NCBI GenBank assembly: GCA_031264895.1
Contig: JAISDI010000207.1
Span: 1 to 13,193, forward strand
Direction: 5' to 3'
Source of the DNA: Endomicrobium sp.
GTDB taxonomy: Bacteria; Elusimicrobiota; Endomicrobiia; Endomicrobiales; Endomicrobiaceae
Length of the DNA: 13,193 nucleotides
In this document: one piece after another, positions 1 to 7,340 of the stretch
How positions within the stretch are numbered: position 1 is the stretch's first letter
How the letters are laid out: the number at the start of each line of letters is the position of its first letter
Notes under the pieces: model-generated
The model's database searches: none
What the model was told of the DNA's origin: nothing
Seen by the model: the letters and a program-made list of their open reading frames with translations, nothing else
Made by a program: the position numbers and the translations under genes

Positions 1-641
1 CCGGTAGTCCCTGAAATTGCGTCAAACCCTGCGCCTGTAAAAGTCCATACGGCTTGAGAACAATCCTCAGAATTGTCTATAACGCCATTATGATAAACAT
101 CTACCGTATAAGTTATTGGAACTCCGATCTGAAGATCACCCGTACCCAGACTATGACTAATTTTTATATTTCCGTCAATAATGTTATTGTCGTTATCTCC
201 TGCATACCAAGTACCTCTGTTACTGCTTGCTACACTAACATTCCCGGCCATAAAGATAAGGTCTTTGCTAAAGCCCTTATAACTTACGGTGATGGTTCTT
301 GATATACTTGAGCTTCCGCTTGACGGAGCTCTAAATACTGTTACCGTAGACGTCTGGGCATCGAATGTCGCTCCGCTCCAGTCTGTCGACCATCTAACAC
401 TCGGATTTTCAACTTCAGTAGAAGTTAGATTGTCTATAACGGTTACTTTTAAAGTCCCGTAAGCTCCAAAAGAAATGCCTGCCGGTATCAACGCGCCTTC
501 CTGCGCAGGAGCAATCTGTATTGAATAAGACTGCGTGTTTACGCTTGGAACATTTGATGAAGATTTGTTCTCTTTCTTAGAACAAGACGCTGCAAAACAC
601 CCCATTGCCACAACTGCAAGTAAAACTAAAATTTTCTTCAT
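1..641 (-). CDS. Secreted lipoprotein, N-terminal part (C-terminus outside window)
   Basis: The reading frame stays open from an ATG at 641-639 leftwards to the window edge, giving about 213 residues without a stop. The start is supported by a GGGGAGA ribosome-binding site about nine bases upstream. Residues 1-19 are a lipoprotein signal peptide: basic MKK, a hydrophobic stretch, then AASC, which puts the lipidated cysteine at residue 20. A short polar Ser/Asn/Lys linker follows. The rest is rich in Ser, Thr, Gly and Val with beta-strand-like alternation (for example ITVSYKGF and ITYTVDVYHNG), as in Ig-like surface domains. No enzymatic motif is visible. I see a membrane-anchored exported protein of unknown function. 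No good promoter was found in front of it. The family is not recognised. Confidence 0.8.
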   Translation of the reverse strand, partial: MKKILVLLAVVAMGCFAASCSKKENKSSSNVPSVNTQSYSIQIAPAQEGALIPAGISFGAYGTLKVTVIDNLTSTEVENPSVRWSTDWSGATFDAQTSTVTVFRAPSSGSSSISRTITVSYKGFSKDLIFMAGNVSVASSNRGTWYAGDNDNNIIDGNIKISHSLGTGDLQIGVPITYTVDVYHNGVIDNSEDCSQAVWTFTGAGFDAISGTT

Positions 642-948
642 TTGACTTCTCTCCCCTTTTATATTTTTCTGATTTCCAAAATAAAAAAACTCTGCTAAAT
701 AAATTGGAAAAAAGTTGGTCTTGAGTGAAAAAGAACAGATTTGATAACTCCCAACGGTTTCATTTTTGAAAATGAAAACATTGATATAAGCAATACCGGA
801 AACATGCTTACATTGGAAATCAACCGAGATTTATAGAACCTTGCAACAGGAACAAAACCGCATTTGTCGTCTTAAAAAGAGACAATAAACAACAAGCGGA
901 CAATTATATAAAAATTATAAAGAAAATACAAAAGGACGCAAAAAAGGC

Positions 949-1010
949 GTGTCATTCCAAAATCAAAATGATACCGATTTTGTCAATATTCAAAAATTAA
1001 AATGATACTG
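949..1010. repeat. AAATGATAC repeat cluster
   Basis: GTGTCATT (949-956) faces AATGATAC (967-974) as an imperfect inverted repeat. AAATGATAC recurs at 966-974 and 1000-1008. The stretch 966-988 is almost identical to 1842-1863 in the copA leader, with one substitution and one missing base. Closely spaced repeats of this kind occur at the ends of some IS elements (IS21 family, for example) and in operator regions. No transposase remains nearby, so the origin is undecided. Confidence 0.5.
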
Positions 1011-1072
1011 TTTGGATACACAGCTTATTAAAAATAGTCAGCTCAAAGGCATTCAATTTTGATCACTAAAAA

Positions 1073-1114
1073 CAGCCGCTTGCAAAAATCCTTTTTTTTG
1101 CAAGCGGAAACTGT
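1073..1114 (-). terminator. Hairpin terminator, probably for the HxlR gene
   Basis: A perfect 13-bp stem joins 1076-1088 (CCGCTTGCAAAAA) and 1095-1107 with a six-base loop. It is extended by ACAG/CTGT (1072-1075 and 1111-1114) across a small bulge. Read on the minus strand, the stem is followed by CTGTTTTTAG, a short U tract. This fits termination of leftward transcription coming from the HxlR gene, about 260 bases after its stop codon. The plus-strand side has no comparable T run. Confidence 0.6.
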
Positions 1115-1367
1115 CCTTTATTTTGTTCCAATTTTAAAATTAAATACAATATCTTTTTGATTTTGGTTTAACAACGGACGGAAAGAGGAAGGACAGGCAA
1201 AACCGCGACGAATACATGAAAGGAAAAGATAGTTTGTAGAAGGTCAGACGTCACATTCAAATTTATCCGCTCTGAGTTCAGCTTAGAGTCTGCCGCTTGC
1301 CCGCTTGGGTGAAATTTTGAAATATTTTATGTGATATAAGAATTCCAGAAAAATTTTTCAGAGAATT

Positions 1368-1751
1368 TTATTTTTTTGCGGCTGGTTTTGTTTTACGAGG
1401 AGTTATCATTGTGCAGTTTGGGGTTAGGCCTTTTGATTTTAAGTGCGCGCCGCCCCATATGAACATTGCTTTTAATACAGGACGCAGAGTGATACCTTCT
1501 TTTGTGAGCGAATATTCAACTTTTGGCGGGATTACGGGAAAAATTTTGCGGTTTATAAGAGCGTCGGTTTCAAGTTCTCTTAGCTGCTGCGTCAGCATTT
1601 TAGGCGTTGCTTCGGGAATGAGCCTTCTTAAATCCGAAAATCTTAAAGTGTCGTCCAGCAAATGCCATAGTATAAGCGTTTTGTATTTGCCGCCGATTAA
1701 ATCCAGCGTTGATGAAACAGGGCAATTATAATTTTCTAAAATTTTTTTCAT
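1368..1751 (-). CDS. HxlR-family winged-helix transcriptional regulator
   Basis: This 127-residue protein has the usual length and pattern of HxlR/YodB-type regulators: NCPVSSTLDLIGGKYK near the N-terminus, then LLDDTLRFSDLRRLIP, MLTQQLRELE (recognition helix region) and the wing around PKVEYSLTKEG. Such proteins bind DNA as dimers. In several members the cysteine equivalent to Cys10 senses quinones, aldehydes or oxidants. Cys10 is present here, and a second cysteine (Cys113) lies in the basic tail. The ATG at 1751-1749 follows an AAAGGAT ribosome-binding site. The gene is divergent from the copper ATPase gene across 123 bases, and the two promoters share -35 DNA. The inferred role is control of copA and of itself. 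This is not the standard CsoR/CueR/CopY partner of copA, so that role is uncertain. Confidence 0.9.
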   Translation of the reverse strand: MKKILENYNCPVSSTLDLIGGKYKTLILWHLLDDTLRFSDLRRLIPEATPKMLTQQLRELETDALINRKIFPVIPPKVEYSLTKEGITLRPVLKAMFIWGGAHLKSKGLTPNCTMITPRKTKPAAKK

Positions 1752-1784
1752 GTTTTATCCTTTTGCGGTATCTTTTTAGGTACT

Positions 1785-1812
1785 ATATTACAAATAAGTG
1801 CGTTCTTGTCAA
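1785..1812 (-). promoter_or_regulatory. Promoter of the HxlR gene
   Basis: On the minus strand, TTGACA (1812-1807) and TAATAT (1790-1785) are separated by 16 bases. This places the transcript start about 25 bases ahead of the ATG. Its -35 hexamer overlaps that of the opposing copA promoter. Confidence 0.65.
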
Positions 1813-1834
1813 AAAAATAATTGATTTATACAAT
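1806..1834 (+). promoter_or_regulatory. Promoter of copA
   Basis: TTGTCA (1806-1811) and TACAAT (1829-1834) are 17 bases apart. The -35 box shares five bases with the -35 box of the opposing HxlR promoter. Only one polymerase can occupy the site at a time, and one bound regulator would affect both genes. Confidence 0.6.
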
Positions 1835-1874
1835 GCTAATTAAATGATACGGATTTGTCAATAAAGAAGGGTTT

Positions 1875-4361
1875 ATGGAAAAGAAAACTTTTATCGTTAC
1901 AGGAATGACATGCGCGGCATGTTCGTCGCGCGTGGAAAGAGCCGTTTCAAAAATGGACGGCGTTAAAAAAGCGGATGTTAACCTTTTAAAAAATACTTTG
2001 ACGGTTTCTTTTGACGGTTCAGTTACGGGTATAAAACAAATTATTGAAAAAGTTGAAAACGCAGGATACGGAGCGGCGTTTCAGAATGCCAATGTGAAGA
2101 AAAATAATAATTTGTCCGGCGATGGCGCGTCGCGGGAAATATTTTTAATAAAAAAACGTCTGATAATTTCCGTCATATTTGCCGTTCCTCTTTTTTATTT
2201 GTCTATGGGAGAAATGCTTGGGCTGCCTTTGCCGCCTTTTTTGACGGGAATGCAAAATATGGCGGTTTTTGCTTTCACGCAGTTTTTGCTTTCGCTGCCG
2301 GTTATTTTTGTTAACCGCAAATATTTTCAAACGGGATTTAAAAATCTGGTAAAACTTTCTCCTAATATGGATTCGCTTATAGCGCTCGGTTCCGGAGCGG
2401 CTTTTGTCTATGGGGCGTATGCCGTGTATAAAGTCGCTTACGGTATGGGCATTGGCGATATGGATTTGGTTCATAAGTTCGGCATGGATTTATATTTTGA
2501 GTCTGCCGCCATGATATTGACGTTTATTACACTCGGCAGATTTTTTGAAGCGCAGGCTAAACGCAAAACTTCGGAAGCGATAACAAAACTTATGAAACTT
2601 ACTCCGGAAACCGCGCTTGTAATTCGCAGCGGCAAAGAAGAAACCGCGCCGGTCGAAGAAATAATTGTCGGAGATATTTTGATCGTCAAAGCCGGCGACA
2701 GCGTTTGTGTCGACGGCATTATTGAAGAAGGATACGGCTCGATCGACGAATCTGCGGTTACGGGCGAAAGTCTGCCAGTAGATAAAACTGTCGGCGATAA
2801 AATTACTGCGGGAACCGTCAATAAGTCCGGATACTTTAAAATGCGAGCCGCTGCCGTCGGCGGCGATACTGCGCTTGCAAAAATAATCCGCCTTGTAGAC
2901 GATGCGACTTCCTCCAAAGCGCCCATAGCAAAACTTGCCGATAAAATAAGTTATATATTTGTGCCCGCGGTTATTTTTACGGCTTTAAGCGCCGCGTTAA
3001 TATGGCTGTTTGGCGGACAAAGTTTTGAATTTGCTCTTTCGGCGGGTATTTCCGTTTTAGTCATATCGTGTCCGTGCGCTTTAGGGCTTGCCGCTCCCAC
3101 GGCGATAATGGTCGGCATAGGCAGGGGCGCGTCTAAAAGCATTTTGATTAAATCAGCCGACGCTTTAGAAACCGCGCGCGCTATTGATACCGTCGTGTTA
3201 GATAAAACCGGCACTATAACGGAAGGCATTCCCGTTGTAACGGATATTGTTCCCGTAGGCGTTTCCCATGATGAGTTGCTGTCGGCGGCAGTTTCGATTG
3301 AAAAAATGTCAGGACATCCTCTTGCGTCCGCTATTATTAAAAAAGCTAAACAGTCCGGAACAGAGATAAAAAGCGTCAAAGATTATAAATTTATGCCCGG
3401 ACGGGGCGTCAGCGGAATTATTGACTCAATAACATATTTTGGCGGAAACAGAAAAATGGCGGAAGAAGTCGGCGTGAATACGGAAAAAATTGCCGATATC
3501 GAAAAGAAGTTTGCCGCCGAAGGCAAAAGAATTTTATATTTTTCAAAATATAAAACGCTTATCGGTATTATTGTTTTGGCGGATACATTGAAAAAAGAAA
3601 GCGCAACCGCGGTCAAACGGCTTAAACAAACGGGTCTTGAAGTCATTATGCTTACCGGCGACAATGTAAAGACCGCCGAATATATAGGAAGACAAGCCGG
3701 TATCGATAAAGTGATATCTGAAGTTTTACCGGAAGACAAAGAGCGGGAAATACGTTTATTGCAGGAAAGCGGTAAAAAAGTTGCGATGGTCGGCGACGGT
3801 ATTAACGATGCGCCGGCTCTTGCAAAAGCGGACGTCGGCATTGCAATAGGCGCCGGCACAGATATAGCGATAGAATCAGCAGATATAGTTTTAATGAAAA
3901 ACAGTTTAAACGACGTTGCGGCGGCAATAAAGCTCAGCCGCGCGGTTGTGCGCAATATCAAGCAGAATCTTTTCTGGGCATTCGTCTATAATATTATCGG
4001 AATACCGGTTGCGGCAGGCATTCTTTATGGTTCGCACGGTATTTTGTTAAACCCTATGATAGCGGCGGCGGCAATGAGTTTTAGTTCCGTATCAGTTGTT
4101 TTTAACGCTTTACGTTTAAAATTTTTTAATACAGATGAAAAGGGGATAAGTATGAAAAAAGTCATTAAAATCGAAGGCATGAGCTGCGGACATTGCAGCG
4201 CAGCCGTAACAAAAGCTCTTAAATCTTTAGACGGTATAAATGCCGTAGAAGTAAATTTGAAAACCAAAGAAGCCACAGTCGGCGTCAGTGAAGCGGTAAG
4301 CGATGAAAAACTGCGCAATGCGGTCGAAGAAGCCGGATATAAAGTCGTCGAAATAAATTAG
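1875..4361 (+). CDS. copA: Copper-exporting P1B-type ATPase with fused C-terminal CopZ-like domain
   Basis: This 828-residue Cu(+) efflux ATPase belongs in the inner membrane. An N-terminal heavy-metal-binding domain carries GMTCAAC (Cys13, Cys16). Membrane helices follow, then the actuator TGES (296-299), the transport motif CPC (399-401), phosphorylated Asp443 in DKTGT, the nucleotide-site His481-Pro482, and GDGIND (640-645). The late helices contain Tyr705-Asn706 and M734-x-x-S-S738, the signature of Cu(+)-selective P1B-1 pumps. Unusually, residues 760-828 form a second metal-binding domain (GMSCGHC, Cys771/Cys774) behind the last helix. It is the size of a free CopZ chaperone and begins at a methionine with its own ribosome-binding site. 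Usual CopA proteins carry such domains only at the N-terminus. The AAGAAGG site at 1864-1870 supports the start. The gene is divergent from an HxlR regulator. Confidence 0.95.
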   Translation: MEKKTFIVTGMTCAACSSRVERAVSKMDGVKKADVNLLKNTLTVSFDGSVTGIKQIIEKVENAGYGAAFQNANVKKNNNLSGDGASREIFLIKKRLIISVIFAVPLFYLSMGEMLGLPLPPFLTGMQNMAVFAFTQFLLSLPVIFVNRKYFQTGFKNLVKLSPNMDSLIALGSGAAFVYGAYAVYKVAYGMGIGDMDLVHKFGMDLYFESAAMILTFITLGRFFEAQAKRKTSEAITKLMKLTPETALVIRSGKEETAPVEEIIVGDILIVKAGDSVCVDGIIEEGYGSIDESAVTGESLPVDKTVGDKITAGTVNKSGYFKMRAAAVGGDTALAKIIRLVDDATSSKAPIAKLADKISYIFVPAVIFTALSAALIWLFGGQSFEFALSAGISVLVISCPCALGLAAPTAIMVGIGRGASKSILIKSADALETARAIDTVVLDKTGTITEGIPVVTDIVPVGVSHDELLSAAVSIEKMSGHPLASAIIKKAKQSGTEIKSVKDYKFMPGRGVSGIIDSITYFGGNRKMAEEVGVNTEKIADIEKKFAAEGKRILYFSKYKTLIGIIVLADTLKKESATAVKRLKQTGLEVIMLTGDNVKTAEYIGRQAGIDKVISEVLPEDKEREIRLLQESGKKVAMVGDGINDAPALAKADVGIAIGAGTDIAIESADIVLMKNSLNDVAAAIKLSRAVVRNIKQNLFWAFVYNIIGIPVAAGILYGSHGILLNPMIAAAAMSFSSVSVVFNALRLKFFNTDEKGISMKKVIKIEGMSCGHCSAAVTKALKSLDGINAVEVNLKTKEATVGVSEAVSDEKLRNAVEEAGYKVVEIN
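4141..4361 (+). CDS. Possible internally initiated CopZ-like copper chaperone (in frame within copA)
   Basis: Inside copA, AAAAGGGG (ending at 4145) sits six bases before an in-frame ATG at 4152-4154. Translation from there gives exactly the 69-residue CopZ-like domain, starting MKKVIKIEGMSCGHC. Free CopZ proteins are about this length and begin in the same way. The reading frame across the junction is continuous, so the domain is also part of the full ATPase. The inference is that a separate copZ gene fused to copA and may have kept its own start, so that both a tethered and a soluble chaperone are made. Whether the internal start is used cannot be seen from the DNA. The feature span begins at the ribosome-binding site. 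Confidence 0.4.
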
Positions 4362-4371
4362 GGCGCGTTCA
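4359..4371 (+). repeat. 13-bp inverted repeat, left copy
   Basis: TAGGGCGCGTTCA begins with the stop codon of copA. The same 13 bases occur in inverted orientation at 6553-6565, beginning with the stop codon of the membrane-protein gene 6563-7309. Beyond the shared core both continue with similar bases (TACAC here, CAC there). Confidence 0.7.
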
Positions 4372-4467
4372 TACACAGTGTGTTTAATCCCGCAAAGCGT
4401 ACGGCAATATCGCCACTGTAACCATCCATAAAAATTGGCGGCGCTATGTTGTGCCACATTGGTTAAA

Positions 4468-4497
4468 TTGTCATGACGTAAAACAAAATAGTATAAT
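4468..4497 (+). promoter_or_regulatory. Promoter of rmuC
   Basis: TTGTCA (4468-4473) and a consensus TATAAT (4492-4497) are separated by 18 bases. Transcription should begin near 4504, at the ATG of rmuC, which predicts a leaderless mRNA. Confidence 0.65.
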
Positions 4498-4504
4498 AAT
4501 CGCT

Positions 4505-5680
4505 ATGAATATATTTATGTTTATCATTATGTTTATTTTAGGCGCGGCTTGCGGCGCCGCTTTTTTTATTTTTAAGTTTGTTATGGTATCAAAAGAAAAT
4601 GCCGCCAAAGAACAAAAAATTAAAGATTTGTCCGAAGAAATCGAAAAGCAAAACAAAGAACGTGATTCTCTTAAAACTGAATTTGAAAATATCGCTTCTA
4701 AAATATTGGAAGAAAAAAGTTCGAAAATTTTCGATATTAATAAACGGGAACTTGACGGCATAGTGGCTCCTTTTAAAGAAAAAATAGACGAATTTAAAAA
4801 CAAAGTCGAAAGCATACACATTGCTGAAAACCAGCAGAGAGCCGTTTTGAACGCCGAACTTAAAAGGCTTATGGAACTTAATAAACAGGTCAGCGAAGAA
4901 GCCAACAATCTTGCAGTCGCGTTAAAAGGAGAAAGCAAACTTCAGGGAATATGGGGAGAGCTAAATATCGAGAGAATTTTTGAGTCCGCCGGCATGGTAA
5001 AAGGCGTACATTACAGCGCGCAGCGTTCCGTTGAAACTGAAGAAGGCAGAAAAATACCGGATTATATAGTAAATCTTCCGGAAGATAAACACATAATAAT
5101 AGATTCAAAAACTTCACTGACCGCTTATGAAAAATATTATAATGCCGAAACCGAACAAGAAAAGAAAATTTTTTTAAAAGACCACATAACGAGCATAAAA
5201 AAACATATTGAAGAACTTTCCGGAAAAAATTATCAGGATTTACCGGCTTTAAACCAGCCCGAATACGTGCTTATGTTTATCCCTGTGGACGCGGCAAGCG
5301 CGCTTGCCGTAAAAGAGTCTCCCGAAATTCTGGATTACGCTTTTGCCAAAAACGTGGCGATGGTTACGCCTTCAACGCTTATGGCTACGATGAAAACCGT
5401 CGCATATATCTGGCGGCAGGAAAATCAAAAAAAGAACGTTTTAGAGATTGCAAAACAGGGCGGGCTTCTCTACGATAAATTCGTTTCTTTTGCGCAGATA
5501 CTTATTGACGCCGACAAAAAAATGTCGGAAGCCAAAGCCAAAACGGAAGAAGCGGTAAAAAGGCTTTCGGAGACGGACAAAAAAGGCGACAGCCTTATAG
5601 AAAGAGTGCAGAAACTTAAAGAACTGGGCGCTTCGGCAAAAAAGGATATGCCCAAAGAATTGTCGGAAGAAAATAACTAA
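4505..5680 (+). CDS. rmuC: RmuC-family DNA recombination protein
   Basis: The protein has 391 residues from the ATG at 4505. Residues 2-25 form a membrane anchor (IFMFIIMFILGAACGAAFFI). A long charged coiled coil follows (about 28-150), then the conserved RmuC nuclease-like domain: KLQGIWGELNIERI, DYIVNLPEDKHIIIDSK, LTAYEKYY, EYVLMFIPVD, VAMVTPSTLMATMKTVAYIW. RmuC limits DNA inversions and is thought to be a nuclease acting on recombination structures. The active-site-like D...IDSK pattern is present. A longer reading from GTG at 4451 is possible but places 18 polar residues before the anchor and overlaps the promoter. I chose the ATG because TATAAT lies only seven bases upstream. Neither start has a ribosome-binding site. 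Transcription ends at the hairpin after 5733. Confidence 0.9.
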   Translation: MNIFMFIIMFILGAACGAAFFIFKFVMVSKENAAKEQKIKDLSEEIEKQNKERDSLKTEFENIASKILEEKSSKIFDINKRELDGIVAPFKEKIDEFKNKVESIHIAENQQRAVLNAELKRLMELNKQVSEEANNLAVALKGESKLQGIWGELNIERIFESAGMVKGVHYSAQRSVETEEGRKIPDYIVNLPEDKHIIIDSKTSLTAYEKYYNAETEQEKKIFLKDHITSIKKHIEELSGKNYQDLPALNQPEYVLMFIPVDAASALAVKESPEILDYAFAKNVAMVTPSTLMATMKTVAYIWRQENQKKNVLEIAKQGGLLYDKFVSFAQILIDADKKMSEAKAKTEEAVKRLSETDKKGDSLIERVQKLKELGASAKKDMPKELSEENN

Positions 5681-5732
5681 CGGGCATCTCTAAAAACTCC
5701 ACTGCAAACAAATCTGTAGTTCTTATAAACAT

Positions 5733-5776
5733 AAAAAAAGACGAAAGGATTTATATTTTCCTTTCGTCTTTTTTTT
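5733..5776. terminator. Bidirectional terminator between rmuC and the membrane-protein gene
   Basis: A stem of about 17 bp (5733-5749 with 5759-5775) has GACGAAAGG as its core and a nine-base AT loop. It is flanked by A7 on the left and T8 on the right, so it works as an intrinsic terminator on both strands. It lies between the convergent stop codons at 5680 and 5787. Confidence 0.9.
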
Positions 5777-5786
5777 AATATGAATT

Positions 5787-6452
5787 TTAATTTTCGGAAG
5801 TTATTGTTTCAACCGGAGCTTCGACAGTATCCGAATCTGCGGCGGCATCAAGTTTTTTATAGATTATCGCGCCTGATATGTACATTATAGGCACTACTAT
5901 AAGCAACCCAAGACCAAGAGGGATCATTCCTATAATGGAAAGTATAAACATGAGAATAATAAAAATAATGCATGATACGAACTGGGGCGTAGCTATTTCC
6001 CAGCTTCTTTTAAAAGCGTCAATTATTCCGATATTTTTTTTATCGACAACTATGTAAACCACAGGAAAGAAAATAGCTGTAGCTAAAACCATAGGGATTA
6101 CAAATAAGAAGGTTGCAAACACCAAAATTAACGAAAGCAATATCGATGCTCCAAAAAATTTAAAATATATATTTTTATCGTTTTTCAATACGTCCCAGCT
6201 TGGAATTTCTCCGTTAGCTAAAATAAGAGAAGCCCTGATGAATGAAAGCATAATGTAAGAACCTGCCATCCAGCTGATAATTGACAGAATTATTACCATA
6301 ATTATGGAAGGAATAAAGCTGACAAGTAAATTTGTCAATAACGATACTACAACTGAAAGAAATAGCAAACCGATAAGCAAGAATGGAGCTTTTTTAAAAT
6401 TTTCCCAACTGCTTTTTAAAACGTCCATAATGTCGAAAGCTTTTGTAGCCAT
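5787..6452 (-). CDS. Six-helix integral membrane protein (paralogue of the next gene)
   Basis: This 221-residue protein is mostly hydrophobic, with about six membrane helices in three pairs. Between the pairs lie short polar stretches: an N-terminal amphipathic DIMDVLKSSWENFKK, then FIRASLILANGEIPSWDVLKND, then VVDKKNIGIIDAFKRSWEI. The repeated pattern of an amphipathic helix with a Ser-Trp before a helix pair resembles families such as the GDPD-associated membrane domain, YciC and DUF975. I cannot assign it to one. The tail is acidic and polar (DAAADSDTVEAPVETITSEN). The start at 6452 follows AAGGAG at 6466-6461, eight bases upstream. It has its own promoter and shares the terminator with rmuC. 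It is a clear paralogue of 6563-7309. Function unknown. Confidence 0.85.
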   Translation of the reverse strand: MATKAFDIMDVLKSSWENFKKAPFLLIGLLFLSVVVSLLTNLLVSFIPSIIMVIILSIISWMAGSYIMLSFIRASLILANGEIPSWDVLKNDKNIYFKFFGASILLSLILVFATFLFVIPMVLATAIFFPVVYIVVDKKNIGIIDAFKRSWEIATPQFVSCIIFIILMFILSIIGMIPLGLGLLIVVPIMYISGAIIYKKLDAAADSDTVEAPVETITSEN

Positions 6453-6481
6453 GTAAATATCTCCTTTTTTTTAATGTTTTA

Positions 6482-6512
6482 TAATTCTACACAATAACTT
6501 CTTTCCAGTCAA
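6482..6512 (-). promoter_or_regulatory. Promoter of the membrane-protein gene 5787-6452
   Basis: On the minus strand, TTGACT (6512-6507) and TAGAAT (6489-6484) are 17 bases apart. The 13 bases around the -10 box (6482-6494) are identical to those in front of the paralogous gene (7341-7353). Confidence 0.7.
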
Positions 6513-6552
6513 ATAAAAAACAATTATTTTTATGGCATATGCGTAATTTGTG

Positions 6553-6565
6553 TGAACGCGCCCTA
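6553..6565 (-). repeat. 13-bp inverted repeat, right copy
   Basis: On the minus strand this reads TAGGGCGCGTTCA, starting with the stop codon of the gene 6563-7309. It is the exact inverse of 4359-4371 at the end of copA. The two copies enclose rmuC and the gene 5787-6452. Confidence 0.7.
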
Positions 6566-7309
6566 GTTAGATGTATTACCCAATTCATTGCCTTTTTCAA
6601 TATTCGCCGCAGAAACAGTTTCAAACTTTTTGTAAACTATTGCAGCCGCTATCATGGATATGGGAACGGTTATGATCAAACCGATTGCTAAAGGTATTGA
6701 GCATATTATGTTTATGGCAAGACAGACAACTGCGAAAATTAAAGCATGAGGAATATTCTTGGAAACTATATTGAATGATTTTTTAAGCGAATCGATTATC
6801 GAAACATCTTTTTTATCAGCAATTATAAACGGCGCAGGGAAAAACAAAGCGGTTGTTACAGCTGCAACGATCATCGTAAAAAGACCTATAAGCGATGCTG
6901 AAAAGAAATTTGCTCCCAATATAAGTTGTAAAAATATTAAAACGGTAGCTAAAATCGCCGAAACCACTATGCCTATAATGATGAAAACCGCTGCAAATTT
7001 GATGAGAATAATAATATCGTTTTTCAATATCTCCCATGTGACCGTCTCCCCTCTTTCAATATAAAGAGAAGCTCTCACCAAAGAAAGAGTGAAGTATAAG
7101 GAAATAAATATTTCAATAAATAACAATACCGGAAACAAAAATATAAAAAAGTGGAGAAACATCATAAAAAATGCAACAACAATGTATGTCAAAAATAAAA
7201 TCGTTATTTGCGCCAAAGGTATGGCGATAAGTACTAAAATATTGTTAGTAAACCCCTGCCACGCAGAAATAAAAACTTCTCCGATCTTAAACCCGTTTAC
7301 TGTCAGCAT
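6563..7309 (-). CDS. Six-helix integral membrane protein (paralogue of 5787-6452)
   Basis: This 248-residue membrane protein has the same layout as its neighbour. Matching blocks include VFISAWQGF against VLKSSWENF, SLVRASLYIERGETVTWEIL against SFIRASLILANGEIPSWDVL, ADKKDVSIIDSLKKSF against VDKKNIGIIDAFKRSW, and AIVYKKFE against AIIYKKLD at the end. The start at 7309 follows AAGGAGAG at 7322-7315. The pair arose by tandem duplication, promoter included. The two genes run in the same direction with 110 bases between them and each has its own promoter. The upstream region is shared, divergently, with the RNase H-fold gene. No catalytic motif is visible and the function is unknown. Confidence 0.85.
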   Translation of the reverse strand: MLTVNGFKIGEVFISAWQGFTNNILVLIAIPLAQITILFLTYIVVAFFMMFLHFFIFLFPVLLFIEIFISLYFTLSLVRASLYIERGETVTWEILKNDIIILIKFAAVFIIIGIVVSAILATVLIFLQLILGANFFSASLIGLFTMIVAAVTTALFFPAPFIIADKKDVSIIDSLKKSFNIVSKNIPHALIFAVVCLAINIICSIPLAIGLIITVPISMIAAAIVYKKFETVSAANIEKGNELGNTSN

Positions 7310-7340
7310 ATTTTCTCTCCTTGACCTTTTTTAAACTCAC

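Larger units (their letters stand above)
642..1367. other. Long intergenic region
   Basis: No intact gene is seen in these roughly 725 bases. The stretch holds four things. The first is the leader of the lipoprotein gene. The second is two short coding-like stretches in different frames (about 729-836 and 836-1000, plus strand), possibly the debris of one gene. The third is a set of short repeats containing AAATGATAC (949-1010). The fourth is a strong hairpin at 1073-1114. From 1115 to 1367 I recognise nothing beyond a weak hairpin at 1270-1288. Confidence 0.6.

Noticed and set aside
54..302. Plus-strand ORF of 82 codons
   Set aside because: It lies antisense to the lipoprotein frame, has no ribosome-binding site and has no protein-like pattern.
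1270..1288. Hairpin CTCTGAG/CTTAGAG
   Set aside because: It is short, contains a G-U pair and has no T run, so it was not called a terminator.
1411..1731. Plus-strand ORF of 106 codons
   Set aside because: It is the antisense shadow of the well-supported HxlR gene.
4227..4457. Minus-strand ORF of 76 codons over the copA end and the gap behind it
   Set aside because: Most of it is antisense to the CopZ-like domain. It has no promoter or ribosome-binding site. I considered a transposase fragment but could not support one.
4451..4504. N-terminal extension of rmuC from GTG 4451
   Set aside because: It covers the promoter, adds polar residues ahead of the membrane anchor and has no ribosome-binding site.
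4362..6562. Complete transposon bounded by the 13-bp inverted repeats
   Set aside because: No transposase or recombinase lies inside, and the genes at both borders end naturally. Kept only as a repeat with unknown cause.
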